Part shown: piece after piece, positions 1-9,329 of the stretch
Layout of the letters: each line of letters starts with the position of its first letter
How positions within the stretch are numbered: the first letter of the stretch is position 1
Assembly: GCA_045634445.1 (NCBI GenBank)
Contig: JAZRAG010000078.1
Coordinates: 1-64,000 of the forward strand
DNA from: Spyradenecus sp045634445
Lineage (GTDB): Bacteria > Verrucomicrobiota > Kiritimatiellia > RFP12 > DVOR01
Length of the DNA: 64,000 nt
Reading direction: 5' to 3'
Made by a program: the position numbers and the translations under genes
Notes under the pieces: generated by a model
The model's database searches: none
Seen by the model: only the letters and a program-made list of their open reading frames with translations
What the model was told of the DNA's origin: nothing

Positions 1-1
1 T

Positions 2-191
2 TTTCAATCAATTGTACTACTGATTTACTGTCCTAAATAATTGGTTTGCAATCACTTATTTAAATAATTTTATCCCCAAAACTCTTTTTAGTACAATGCA
101 TCTTCAAATGTACTATTACGCAAACCCCAAAAACGCATTCCTAATATGCATTTTCCCAAAAATCTATAGTACAAAACTCGTTAAACTGATA
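2..191. repeat. 190-bp direct repeat, copy 1
   Basis: This block is repeated at 1037-1226 with one mismatch (C at 121, T at 1156), a constant offset of 1035 bp. It is AT-rich, has no ORF and contains several GTAC-centred boxes (ATTGTACT, AGTACAAT, TGTACTAT, AGTACAAA). The two copies bracket the zinc-ribbon gene. The near-identity suggests a recent duplication, or a cassette-like unit that could be lost by recombination. Confidence 0.95.
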
Positions 192-207
192 ATCTAAATA
201 TGACAAG

Positions 208-948
208 TCATTGAATTGCTTCAGTGATTAGACGACATGTATACTTTTTCTTTAAAATCGTTTTTAATAAAAATTTAAGAAAGTCAAAATTAAATACTTT
301 AAACAATTCAACTGTTGTTTCAAATTTCTTATTTGATAATGATGTAATTATTATTTTTCTACCGTAAAAATTTGCATTAACATCTTCCCAATGGAAAAAC
401 TTCTTTTCTGGTGAGATAATTTTCCAACGAGAGAGAACAATCCCATGATTAAAAAGTTCAACAGGGCCAAACTTAACACCTTCGCCATTCGCTAATTTAT
501 CAAGCATTTTAGCAACAATATGTGGTCCAACGACCTTAAGAAATGTATGAATAAAACCTACATAAGTTGATTCTCTAGCCATCCCACCTAAACATAATAC
601 ATTTTTCTCCTTACCTTCAGGTGTTTCTATTTTCATAACAATAGAGTAATTTGTTGGCGTAGGAATTTGATTGATTATTTCTTGTTTAGCCCAATACGAA
701 AATCCTGTAATAATATTAATTGGAAATCGTTTATTACCAATCGTTACTGCATAGTTAGTAATTTCCATAGAACGATTAACGAGAATCCCTCGTGAAATGG
801 ATAAATAAGAGATTTCTTTACCTTGTGGTATTGTAGATTGATGGCTGACTTTTCGTGCATTATTTTGAGAAGGCTGAATAGTGCTACCACAATTAGAGCA
901 GAAGCGTGCACTCTCATTAACTTGTGTACCACAATGCGAACAGAACAT
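208..948 (-). CDS. Zinc-ribbon protein with PH-like C-terminal region
   Basis: The 246-residue product opens with a double zinc ribbon: CSHCG at residues 3-7 and CSNCG at 18-22. A Ser/Gln-rich linker follows, then about 190 residues of alternating beta-strand-like segments resembling bacterial PH-like domains. No signal peptide or membrane segment is visible, so it is probably cytosolic. The role is unknown; proteins of this architecture are usually annotated only as zinc-ribbon domain proteins. It lies alone between two nearly identical 190-bp repeats, one directly upstream (1037-1226) and one downstream (2-191), as a discrete cassette. Its AT-rich codon use matches the island, not the housekeeping genes beyond 19 kb. 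Confidence 0.8.
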   Translation of the reverse strand: MFCSHCGTQVNESARFCSNCGSTIQPSQNNARKVSHQSTIPQGKEISYLSISRGILVNRSMEITNYAVTIGNKRFPINIITGFSYWAKQEIINQIPTPTNYSIVMKIETPEGKEKNVLCLGGMARESTYVGFIHTFLKVVGPHIVAKMLDKLANGEGVKFGPVELFNHGIVLSRWKIISPEKKFFHWEDVNANFYGRKIIITSLSNKKFETTVELFKVFNFDFLKFLLKTILKKKYTCRLITEAIQ

Positions 949-1036
949 AAACTTACTCCACTATAAATCAATAACAACACGAATATATCACATTAGCATC
1001 ATAATGTCTAATTGCCGTTAGTTACATTTATCAATC

Positions 1037-1226
1037 TTTCAATCAATTGTACTACTGATTTACTGTCCTAAATAATTGGTTTGCAATCACTTATTTAAAT
1101 AATTTTATCCCCAAAACTCTTTTTAGTACAATGCATCTTCAAATGTACTATTACGTAAACCCCAAAAACGCATTCCTAATATGCATTTTCCCAAAAATCT
1201 ATAGTACAAAACTCGTTAAACTGATA
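1037..1226. repeat. 190-bp direct repeat, copy 2
   Basis: Second copy of the 2-191 repeat, differing only at 1156. It lies upstream of the zinc-ribbon gene on the minus strand and ends 28 bp before the start of the larger repeat at 1254. It could carry that gene's promoter. Confidence 0.95.
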
Positions 1227-1253
1227 TAAGCAGTCCCAAAATGAAACTAAAGA

Positions 1254-1535
1254 TTTCATTTCTTCAATACTTTGTACTATATTTGCCCAGCCGGAACTTA
1301 TTCATTTACAATAACTTATCTTGAATATTTTATGGCGGGCGATTTTAGGCTTAAAATCAGTACAATCTGTACTATCCGTGCAAAATTTAAACAGTACATT
1401 TTTTTGGGGGCCAACACTTTGAAGGGGAAATTTCCTCTCGGGAAGAAATCTTAAATAGTACAATTTTTAGGCGGGGACTTTTTAGCCCTGTATAGAAAAT
1501 TCTAGAAAATAGTACGATGCCCTGAAGACGTGAAA
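1254..1535. repeat. 282-bp island-flanking repeat, left copy
   Basis: Aligns in the same orientation with 18661-18943 with scattered mismatches and small indels. Both copies contain an array of AGTACAA boxes. In the right copy one pair forms the inverted repeat AGTACAATTTGTACT; the left copy has AGTACAATCTGTACT. A TTTCC/GGGAA mini-hairpin follows. There is no convincing ORF. The two copies bracket all defence-type genes, so they may be recombination borders, or a regulatory leader duplicated with the island. Confidence 0.88.
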
Positions 1536-1592
1536 GGTACCATATTGATAAGGAAAATGGTACCATATTCTGTTGGTAAATGGTACCATATT
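1536..1592. repeat. Three GGTACCATATT boxes at 23-bp spacing
   Basis: GGTACCATATT occurs at 1536, 1559 and 1582, exactly 23 bp apart. Copies two and three sit in the palindrome ATGGTACCAT. Regular spacing of palindromic boxes suggests a binding-site array. No neighbouring gene clearly starts here on either strand, so the target is unknown. Confidence 0.8.
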
Positions 1593-2125
1593 CTTCAGCA
1601 ATATTAGCATTTTTCAATTTGAAGAAGGCTATGATTCCATTTTCAATATTAGCCTTTTTGATTTAAAAAATGGGTGTAGCGCTTCGCGAAGGAGTTTTAG
1701 AAACCACAGAATACAGAAGGATATGCGCCCGAGCACAACGTGCTGGGAAATACACAGAAAAGGGGCTACAGGTGGGGATTAACGCTAAGAACACAAGGAG
1801 AAGCGTCGAGCTTTTCGTAACACAAGGGCTTTGCCCACGAAAAGCCAACGCATCTGCGAAGCATGTAAAGGGCTGCAGGTGGGGGGAGTGGCTGCGCCAC
1901 GGAGCAATTAAATGATGCACTATCCCTTTTATCGCTTCTAAGGAAAGCGCGCATCACCCCATGGCTTAACGCATCTGCGAAGAACGGACTCCCCAAAGTC
2001 CAAAACCGCATATGTGCGAGCGGCGAAATGTGTTCACGAAGCAGACGGAAAATCAACCACAGATTAAGCGAATAGGGTCGCATGCGGAATTAAACCACAT
2101 ATGAAACGAATTGATAGAAATAGGA
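1593..2125. other. Gene-poor interval with short repeats
   Basis: I see no supported gene. Short ORFs on both strands lack family features and good ribosome binding sites. There are small internal repeats: an imperfect AATATTAGC-TTTTT pair near 1603 and 1645, and ACGCATCTGCGAAG at about 1848 and 1969. The block looks like decayed sequence. Confidence 0.5.
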
Positions 2126-2338
2126 CTACAAGAGGTGTAACTGCAACTTGCCATCAGGAGTTGCCAGTATACTTTCCGACGACATCACGTCCGTAGCAGG
2201 TAAACTCCCAATTGCCTTTTCCACATTGGCCAAGGCGGCATTCTGCGTCAAGCTCGCCTCAGCAATGATTGCCCTACCGTAAGCGACTCTGATACGGCTA
2301 CCTGTGTTGCGGTTCATAGTGAGCCAACAGAGTTTCAA
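2126..2338 (-). CDS. Short hypothetical ORF or gene remnant
   Basis: A 70-residue reading frame begins 5 bp after the helicase stop codon on the same strand. I do not recognise it: there is no membrane segment, signal peptide or known motif. The product is Ala-rich in the middle and starts unusually with MKLCWLTMNRN. It may be the C-terminal remnant of a larger gene, since the sequence downstream of it is decayed. Treat it as tentative. Confidence 0.3.
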   Translation of the reverse strand: MKLCWLTMNRNTGSRIRVAYGRAIIAEASLTQNAALANVEKAIGSLPATDVMSSESILATPDGKLQLHLL

Positions 2339-2343
2339 AAAAA

Positions 2344-4464
2344 TTACGGATTCCCATAAAAACTCCCGGCAGTCTTTCGTTCTCCGAATATAAAATTGGC
2401 GATTTTTTCATACTCGTTACTGTCGTTCGTAACAAGCCTCAGCAGAGGAATATTGTTTTTGGCAAAAATGCTGTTTTTCAATTGATCCCGTTTGGATTGC
2501 CTGGTTCCGGATTTATGAAAATTGTAACCATCCACCTCTATCCCGAAACAAGGAGTTTTGCCAAATTTTTCGTAAATCAGGAAATCAATATGAGTATTGG
2601 CATTACTCAAATACACTGCTTCCTCTTCTGACAATCTCGGATTACTCCGGAATATCTCCCGCAAAGGGATGTGCATCCGGAAACAATAACGTCGGTCAAC
2701 ATCATTTGCCTGAAGAATCCCGGATAAGACTTGATATATAATTTCCTCTGCTGGGGAATCAAAAAATAAGTGTTTATACTGATCGCAGTTTAAATGTTGC
2801 TGATATTCATCGTAAAGCATATCAAACACCGAAGTGATATTCCCTTGCGTAAACGCACTCTTGTCTAAATCATAATAACGGATATAATTTACTAAATCCC
2901 CGATGCAATTATCCCATTGCTGGTTTGAGGATGATACCACCAGATGAAATTCTTTTTTCGCCCGGGAAACGGCAACATTGATCAATTGCTCATCGGCAGT
3001 AAAATCGGATATTTGATTATCCACGGTTGACATAATGATCACATCTTTTTCACGCCCTTGAAATTTGTGGACGGTGTGACCGCCAAGTCGTTCTGCCTGT
3101 TCCCGGAAAGGCGAACATAAGCCAATAGAGTCTGCGGGATAATGGTGATTTTGCACCAAATCATTGACCAAATTATCAATCTCCTGGCATTGCCGTAAGT
3201 TAAAATGTCCACGGGCATGATTGCCGGGAGCGGTAAAAAGCACTTTCAATGCCGGATTATTGCTCCATTGCGAATGGATCACCAGGTTATTGTCATAAAA
3301 TTTCTGATTGCAAAAGCCAATAATCAACGGATCACAGCGGTAATGTTCGCAAAGGGTAGTATTGGGGATTGCCGGAAGTGCCTGCTGCAATGAACTTAAA
3401 ATACTTTGCCCAGCGTGATATTTATATTCATCGGCAATGTTGCACGAAGAATTCAATCCTGTCAATTTCAACTCATCTTCGGCAGTAATAACACACGGCA
3501 GTTGTTTATCATCCCCCACAATGACAACATTTTTTGCACAGGCAATCGCCACTGCTCCGGTACAGAGATCAACCTGTGAAGCCTCATCCATAATCAGCAA
3601 ATCAAAACCGCCTCCCGGCATAAAATGATTTATCATAAAGGTTGTTGATAACAACACCGGATATTCAGACAAAAAATCTTCATTCCGTAAATCCGATTTA
3701 TAAAACTTTCTCCGTTCTTTATGGCAGACAGAATATTTTTTGCGTAATTTCACCTTTAATAATTGCCATGACAACAAATTGAGAGTTTTGTGCTTATTTT
3801 CAAAATCAGCATTGGCGAGAGCTTTTTCAAGTTCGGCAACTTCGCTCTGTAATTCTGAAGATTTTTTCTGATAATACAGTTTTTTCAGGGCAACTGAAAT
3901 TGTTTCAAGCGGTTGATTCCAAAATGTAAAATTCCAATGACGGCAAAATAATACTTGCCAGAGTTTGAACCAAAACGATAATTGTTTCTGCTTAATGCTG
4001 TGCATATTGCACTTGCTGAAAAGCAACATTAACTTTTCAGAAGATATTGCACAAGGCAATTGTGGTACATTCGGATAGCATTGCGTAAATTTTTCAGCTT
4101 CAATATCCCATTCGTGAAGTTGTGAAAGTTTTCTTTTCAACTCATTTTGTTTTTCAAAAAGAGTTTTCAATTCCCGGTGTAACGCATATAACCGTTGCTC
4201 ATCATGCAAAGTAAAATCAATATTTTCATTGAGCCACAACGGATAGTTAGGTTGGTTTTCTAAAAAATTCTCCTGATTGGCTTTGTTGCCGAGCAATGCA
4301 ACCATAAAATCCAAGCCATTGGCGGCAGACAGTTTTTCCACAACATTCTGTATGGCGGAATTGTTGTTGGAAACGATTGCAACCCGTTGCCCATTAACAA
4401 CTGCATTGACTAAAATGTTCAAAATAGTTTGAGTTTTACCAGTTCCCGGCGGTCCCTGAATCAA
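2344..4464 (-). CDS. SF1 (UPF1/DNA2-like) helicase with C-terminal nuclease-like domain, 3' part of a frameshifted gene
   Basis: The 706-residue frame carries helicase superfamily 1 motifs: Walker A GPPGTGKT at residues 4-11, DEASQVD near 291, an EHYRC motif, VHKFQGREKDVI near 465 and NVAVSRAK near 498. The last 100 residues contain HIDFL...GIEVDGYNFH, resembling the PD-(D/E)XK or Vsr-like nucleases fused to such helicases. The frame has no credible start: Walker A sits at its first residues and the only start is a TTG. Conserved upstream sequence (CNESQLNAVEQ) is readable just before it in this frame, while the N-terminal half lies in another frame (4511-5059). One indel therefore splits the gene. 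UPF1-like helicase-nucleases are common in anti-phage islands; that role here is inferred. Confidence 0.85.
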   Translation of the reverse strand: MIQGPPGTGKTQTILNILVNAVVNGQRVAIVSNNNSAIQNVVEKLSAANGLDFMVALLGNKANQENFLENQPNYPLWLNENIDFTLHDEQRLYALHRELKTLFEKQNELKRKLSQLHEWDIEAEKFTQCYPNVPQLPCAISSEKLMLLFSKCNMHSIKQKQLSFWFKLWQVLFCRHWNFTFWNQPLETISVALKKLYYQKKSSELQSEVAELEKALANADFENKHKTLNLLSWQLLKVKLRKKYSVCHKERRKFYKSDLRNEDFLSEYPVLLSTTFMINHFMPGGGFDLLIMDEASQVDLCTGAVAIACAKNVVIVGDDKQLPCVITAEDELKLTGLNSSCNIADEYKYHAGQSILSSLQQALPAIPNTTLCEHYRCDPLIIGFCNQKFYDNNLVIHSQWSNNPALKVLFTAPGNHARGHFNLRQCQEIDNLVNDLVQNHHYPADSIGLCSPFREQAERLGGHTVHKFQGREKDVIIMSTVDNQISDFTADEQLINVAVSRAKKEFHLVVSSSNQQWDNCIGDLVNYIRYYDLDKSAFTQGNITSVFDMLYDEYQQHLNCDQYKHLFFDSPAEEIIYQVLSGILQANDVDRRYCFRMHIPLREIFRSNPRLSEEEAVYLSNANTHIDFLIYEKFGKTPCFGIEVDGYNFHKSGTRQSKRDQLKNSIFAKNNIPLLRLVTNDSNEYEKIANFIFGERKTAGSFYGNP

Positions 4465-4510
4465 ACTTAATGAGTTGGAAAAGGTTTGTTCAACAGCATT
4501 TAACTGGCTT

Positions 4511-5059
4511 TCATTGCATTGAAACGGGAAAATATTTTTTTATCCGAGGAGCAGATTCTGGTAATACTCCGGAAAGATAAGTATACAGCGGAGAATTTAC
4601 CGGAATATCTTTGATTTTTTCCAATGCATCAGCAATAATGGTATTCGCTGGAGCATCCGGATCTTCAGACGGCAAATTCTTAACCATTTTTGCAACATTA
4701 TGCAAGTAGTCAAGTACATCCGGCACACGGGTTTTCAGAATTTCAAAATCGCCGTGATGCAATTCCGTTTTTCTTTGCTTAGCGAAAAAGAGTTTCAAAA
4801 AGCTCCCGAATAAAACCTTTTTCTCTGCATTGAGTTCAATGCGACCATTGATTGCAATGTCGTTTTCTATGAGCGCAGGTTTTTCTGAAAAAATGATGTT
4901 TTTTCTGGCGTATGCAAAAGTTTTTTCGCTGTTACGAAAAGAAATATCGACAAAATCGCCTCGGGATTTTATAGATTCCACATCTCCTGTCAAATCCTTA
5001 AATCCCTGTCGCTTGTCAACAATTAAAAACTTCTGCTCATCCATTTTCTGCGTAATCAA
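4511..5059 (-). CDS. N-terminal part of the split SF1 helicase
   Basis: These 182 residues form the N-terminal region of the helicase continued at 2344-4464. The frame runs to RIKKYFPVSMQ and stops at 4511. Removing one base in the 4520-4541 stretch (a T7 run at 4535-4541 on the plus strand, or the CCC just after it in transcript order) would join it to FPFQCNESQLNAVEQ and the Walker A motif. The N-terminal extension is not a known domain to me; it has a beta-rich first 60 residues (FLIVDKRQGFKDLTG). The restored protein would be about 905 residues. This could be true inactivation, phase variation at the homopolymer, or an assembly error. Confidence 0.7.
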   Translation of the reverse strand: MITQKMDEQKFLIVDKRQGFKDLTGDVESIKSRGDFVDISFRNSEKTFAYARKNIIFSEKPALIENDIAINGRIELNAEKKVLFGSFLKLFFAKQRKTELHHGDFEILKTRVPDVLDYLHNVAKMVKNLPSEDPDAPANTIIADALEKIKDIPVNSPLYTYLSGVLPESAPRIKKYFPVSMQ

Positions 5060-5090
5060 CTTTATTTATTCAGCATCAAATTTCTATTCT

Positions 5091-5838
5091 TCACAAAAAC
5101 AGATGATTCTCCTTGCGCCCGCCCAGTTTGGGAGCCATTTTTTCGGTGGCGGCTTGCATGAGAGCCGGATCGAGGTCGCGGGCGTTTTTGGGGCAAATGT
5201 ATTGGCAACGCATACAACTGATACAACGATCTTTATCGGTTTTGCGGGGATCAGTTTTGTCGATCGCGCCCACCGGACAACGGAAGCACAAATTCCGCAT
5301 TTATCGCAAGCATCATTGGATTCGGGCTTGAAAGGAATGTTGGTAAGTTCCTTGTATGAGCCATGACTTCCGGCAAGGTTCAACTCTCCGAAAACGCCGC
5401 TGTCAAGTTTTTCGGTGATTTTTCGGGCAAATTCCGCAAGCTCCAGTGCATCTTCTTTATCTGGACGACCGGCAGCAAACTGCCAGAAAATGGAGTGTTC
5501 AGCAACAGCAGCGACCGCCGCCACACAAATAAATCCGCAACTTTCAAGAGTATCCTGCAATTCGGTCAAAGTATCATTCCACTCCCGATTGCCATAAACA
5601 CAATTCAAGACCACTTTCGCCCCATTACCAGAAATCTTGAGCCGCTCAATGGCAACCTGCGGAACCCTCCCGGCAAACGTCGGAACAGAAATCAAACAAA
5701 CATCCTCCGCTTGCAAAGCCATTTTTCAATATCGCAGCAAACATCCACCTCGCAAACCTCTCCACCGAGATTGCGCACCAGAATATCCGCCACCTTCTTC
5801 GTACCGACCGTCGGACTGAAACAAATGTTATAAAGCAT
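5091..5838 (-). pseudogene. EFR1-type flavodoxin-ferredoxin protein, frameshifted twice
   Basis: Three frames together encode one protein. The start MLYNICFSPTVGTKKVAD (from 5838) has the flavodoxin FMN-loop style. The middle (MALQAEDVCLISVPTFAGRVP, frame 5084-5722) is a flavodoxin core. The end (frame 5091-5300) has ferredoxin clusters: CDKCGICA before the shift, then CPVGAI and CISCMRCQYICP. One indel lies in or near an A5 run around 5723-5733. A second, a missing base, lies between GICA and the CP of the first cluster near 5285. EFR1-family proteins are electron carriers of anaerobes. The gene separates the helicase from the DUF262 pair, so it may be unrelated to defence. Two shifts make it a pseudogene unless they are sequence errors. 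Confidence 0.75.
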
Positions 5839-5862
5839 TGTTTTCTCACGCTATCTGCAAAA

Positions 5863-7866
5863 TCAAATTTTTAATATGTCAAGCATTTTTGCTTGATGAT
5901 TTTTTATTTCTTCAAAAGTCCATGTCTGCTTATCGTGACATATTTGCATCATAATCATAAATTTTAAAGAGGCAACACTGACTTGTTTGACTTTACCAGA
6001 ACTATCTAAATAATGGTCTAATTTTGTTTTCGGACTCCAGTTAGAGCCAGAGCTGTTAATATCACTACCAATCATCGCATAATTACCCAAACAATTAATC
6101 TCTATTTGAGTTGGATTGCCATTTTTTCCGTCTGCGTTTGCTTGGGGGAAGTAATGTTCTAAACTACGCCGGGTGCGTGAAAAATAAAATTTTTGAAAAA
6201 CAGGTAAATCAAAATCACTGCAACCTAAAGAATCAAAAAAATTATTTCTCTCAATTGATCCTTTTTCTACTTTTTTTCCACGTAGTTCATCAGCATATTT
6301 CTGCCAAATTTTGTAATCAAGATAATTAAATACAAATAACGGAATTCCGGCAGATCTGTCGCCTATACCTGAGCCATAAATATTTTCAAATTCATTAACA
6401 TTGTTTTGACAAGAAAGATTCAAATTATCATTATCTAAAATTTCATTATCAAAACTACCAGGGAGAGGTACATTGATTTCATTAAGATTATCATCTTTCA
6501 AGTAAATATCATTAAAATATTTACAAGCTAACTGCTCTAAAAATACAACATATTCTTTATAGGATTGCTTATCTGGTGTGTACCAGGCAAATAAATACAA
6601 CAAAACGTATAACAAATAATTCTTTCGCTGACGAGCTGTAAATGATACTTCAAACATAGAAAGCAGTTGCAGAGCTTTATCTTGCCAATACTCATCTGTT
6701 ATTAAATTTTTGGGGTATTGTCGAGCATTTTCTCCGTTTTGCCACAATTGAAGTTTCCATGGATTGTTTTCCATTGTGTCATCTTCACAGGAGTGATGCA
6801 CGATAAAATTATCAAGAAAGAATTTTGCCTTGAGCAGGTTATAACAGAAATCTTTCACAAATTCTGTAGACAAACTGATTTTATCAAATTCATTAATCAA
6901 TTCTTTATCATCTAAATTAAAATCATTAGGCTTGAAATCTTGCTTGTGATTTCGTATAAGAGTTAATTTCAAGACGATTAAAAGAAAATTGGAAAAATCA
7001 ATAATTGGTTGGAAAAAATCTTTTTTATCCTCACTTGTTTTGTTCTGCTGCAGATTTGTTTCAAAATTCAACAAATTCTCGATTTGTTCGGTGTCAAAAC
7101 AATCACAAAAATCCGGGAATTCATCAAACCTCTGGATACAAAATTGCCGAAATTCTTGTCCCCAAAGTTCAGTTTTTGAAATTTTCTGTTGAATATAAAC
7201 ATTCATCTCGCTGCAGCATTCCCAAACTGTATTGAATTTGCTTCCGAGCGTTCTATCATTTTTCAATGTTGCAAGCAATCGTGCTTTTATAATTTCATGT
7301 TTCTCTAACTGTTCACCACGAGAATTCATTATTTCAAAGTAGTGATTCAAGTCTATATCACGCGGTACTTTATAGTGAATAATATGCACATTGTTCAAAA
7401 AATACTTCTTGAAGCTTTCCAACTGTTCGTTAGAGATTATTTCTTTAATTGCATTTTCAGCAAAACGATACCCATTAATAAGCCCCTGATCCTGTTCCTG
7501 AATAGCACACTTGGGGAGAGCTTTTAATGTATTGTCAGATTTTTCCCGAGCACGATAGGTTAAAGGATTGGAAATAGGAATTTTCAAAGCCTTCAAAATA
7601 AGGTTAATGGTGGTTAATCGCTGTTGTCCATCAATAATTTCAAAGATATTATCACCTTTATAAAAGGATACAAGTGTACCTATATAATAAATACTTTTTT
7701 CATCTTTATTGAATGCATCAAACACATCTTGGATTAATGCGAAAACTTCATCCTTTTCCCACGCATAGTTACGCTGATATATTGGAATTTCCCAATAAGC
7801 ATTTTCGCCATTATACAACTGTTCAATGGAGATTTCCTGCAAAGGGATCTTGTTATTATTCATCAC
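5863..7866 (-). CDS. DUF262-DUF1524 protein (GmrSD-like)
   Basis: The 667-residue product has an N-terminal DUF262 domain: IPIYQRNYAW at 27-36 and the DGQQR motif at 79-83. The C-terminal DUF1524-type HNH-like region has the catalytic-style EHYFPQ motif (EH at 570-571), followed by LGNYAMI and N/K residues as in this family. GmrSD enzymes are NTP-dependent type IV nucleases that cut modified phage DNA; DUF262 is the nucleotide-using half and DUF1524 the nuclease. Its start overlaps the stop of the upstream DUF262 gene by 4 bp (ATGA), which indicates translational coupling. All expected motifs are present and the frame is intact. The restriction role is inferred from family. Confidence 0.88.
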   Translation of the reverse strand: MMNNNKIPLQEISIEQLYNGENAYWEIPIYQRNYAWEKDEVFALIQDVFDAFNKDEKSIYYIGTLVSFYKGDNIFEIIDGQQRLTTINLILKALKIPISNPLTYRAREKSDNTLKALPKCAIQEQDQGLINGYRFAENAIKEIISNEQLESFKKYFLNNVHIIHYKVPRDIDLNHYFEIMNSRGEQLEKHEIIKARLLATLKNDRTLGSKFNTVWECCSEMNVYIQQKISKTELWGQEFRQFCIQRFDEFPDFCDCFDTEQIENLLNFETNLQQNKTSEDKKDFFQPIIDFSNFLLIVLKLTLIRNHKQDFKPNDFNLDDKELINEFDKISLSTEFVKDFCYNLLKAKFFLDNFIVHHSCEDDTMENNPWKLQLWQNGENARQYPKNLITDEYWQDKALQLLSMFEVSFTARQRKNYLLYVLLYLFAWYTPDKQSYKEYVVFLEQLACKYFNDIYLKDDNLNEINVPLPGSFDNEILDNDNLNLSCQNNVNEFENIYGSGIGDRSAGIPLFVFNYLDYKIWQKYADELRGKKVEKGSIERNNFFDSLGCSDFDLPVFQKFYFSRTRRSLEHYFPQANADGKNGNPTQIEINCLGNYAMIGSDINSSGSNWSPKTKLDHYLDSSGKVKQVSVASLKFMIMMQICHDKQTWTFEEIKNHQAKMLDILKI

Positions 7867-9329
7867 TTATTATCTCCGTATAAAAAGTTAAAACGTTCAA
7901 AAAATGTCAAATAATTTTGCGGAACTCCGGCAATTATCTCTCCCCAATCGCGTTCTTGATTTTTGGCAATCATTGAAATCGGTGAAATTTTATCCGCCAG
8001 TTGTCCGAATAATCCCACAGGAGAGTCTGCTTCGGCGATTAGCTTATAAATATTGAATGAATTCACTATTTTTCCATTGCCCATGATGTAATTTTGAGCT
8101 GTTGGCCATCCTACATTATAATATTGTGCTCGCATTGAGTAAGCCCAAATAAATGCTTGAATAACAAACTGGTTCAGCATTTCCAAATCTTTTTCATCAG
8201 GCTTTTCTGGACAAAATCGATCAACATAGAGTAAAATTGCCGTATCAAATAGCAGACGAGTAATTCTGTTGCCCGTCCCATTCTTATACCTATGTAGATC
8301 AAGTGTCTTTACAATTTCGTTATCATTAATGTAATATCCGGAATATTTATCATTATTTTGAATATCCTGCAAAATATTAAAATAGTGCTTTGCGTAATCA
8401 AAGAAAGGCTTTCCAGCAATAATTGGAGTATCAATTTGAAATGGTTTCAGATTGTGCATTCCTGATACAAACGGCATGGATGAATTATTAATCATATCTG
8501 CATATGCAAATGCCCCCTTATAAAATTGCGCATACGAAAAATTATCTGCTCTGGTTATGCCTTTGAATTTTTGGATATTTTGCTCATTCAAATCCCACGC
8601 TTTATTTCCTTTAACCCATTCTTTCAAGCGGTAAAGGTAGTCACTAAAGAGAGAAGATAATGTTTTTTGATCCATATCTTCCCACTGTTTAACAGTTTTT
8701 TCTGTTATTTCAGCATCCAGATCATTCATTTCACGCAAATGATACGCTTTCAATAGATCGTGCGGATAAAGTTTTTTACCTCGAGCATTTTGCGAATCAA
8801 AAAATTGAAACGCTTCTGATAAATTATCTGTAATAACTACAATTATTTCGCAATTATTTTTTATGTACTCTAAAAGATCTGCACGCTCTTTATCATCACG
8901 GATATTTTTAACACGTCGAAGCAATGCATGAAAATTTATCGGTACATTGCGAATATTGTGCTGATTCTTTGCTAAAGGCTGCTTCAAAAATCTCAACTTC
9001 TCTGTCAAACCGTCATCAAGCGCTTTCAATAAAAGGGTAAATGTTATGATTCTTTGTTGACCATCAACGATGTTATACGTTTCGCGTTTTTCATGCAGAA
9101 TCAAGGTTCCGACACGATAAACTTCTTTGTTTGTATTTTTTGCTTCTATAATATCATCAAACAATTGCAAGGTGCTTTTCGCACTCCATTTATACGGTCG
9201 TTGATAATCAGGAATACGTAATTCTACATTATCTATAGGCTGCCCGCTTGAGTTGATTGTGATTCGGTTATTAAGTAACAAATCTCCAATTTTTGCGATT
9301 GCCAAAGTTAATTTCATATTTTCACTCAT
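7863..9329 (-). CDS. DUF262 protein, partner without DUF1524
   Basis: The 488-residue product has a DUF262 domain with IPDYQRPYKW at 39-48, VGTLILH at 73-79 and DGQQRIITF at 89-97. Its remaining 390 residues lack the EHxxPQ nuclease motif seen in the downstream paralogue. The first DUF262 protein may therefore act as sensor or regulatory partner to the second. It overlaps the Nudix gene upstream by 8 bp and the DUF262-DUF1524 gene downstream by 4 bp, so the three are one transcription unit. Paired DUF262 genes are recurrent in defence islands; what this pair recognises cannot be told from sequence. Confidence 0.87.
   Translation of the reverse strand: MSENMKLTLAIAKIGDLLLNNRITINSSGQPIDNVELRIPDYQRPYKWSAKSTLQLFDDIIEAKNTNKEVYRVGTLILHEKRETYNIVDGQQRIITFTLLLKALDDGLTEKLRFLKQPLAKNQHNIRNVPINFHALLRRVKNIRDDKERADLLEYIKNNCEIIVVITDNLSEAFQFFDSQNARGKKLYPHDLLKAYHLREMNDLDAEITEKTVKQWEDMDQKTLSSLFSDYLYRLKEWVKGNKAWDLNEQNIQKFKGITRADNFSYAQFYKGAFAYADMINNSSMPFVSGMHNLKPFQIDTPIIAGKPFFDYAKHYFNILQDIQNNDKYSGYYINDNEIVKTLDLHRYKNGTGNRITRLLFDTAILLYVDRFCPEKPDEKDLEMLNQFVIQAFIWAYSMRAQYYNVGWPTAQNYIMGNGKIVNSFNIYKLIAEADSPVGLFGQLADKISPISMIAKNQERDWGEIIAGVPQNYLTFFERFNFLYGDNK

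Noticed and set aside
2..1226. Integron cassette with attC sites
   Set aside because: GTTAAAC occurs once in the 190-bp repeat, but no matching RYYYAAC end or folded attC structure is present, and no integrase gene is near.
1536..1592. Possible CRISPR array
   Set aside because: Only three 11-bp boxes at 23-bp spacing with 12-bp spacers; repeats and spacers are far too short and no cas gene is present.
1670..1915. 81-residue plus-strand ORF
   Set aside because: No ribosome site or family, overlaps opposite-strand ORFs of equal quality, and contains internal repeats of the decayed interval.
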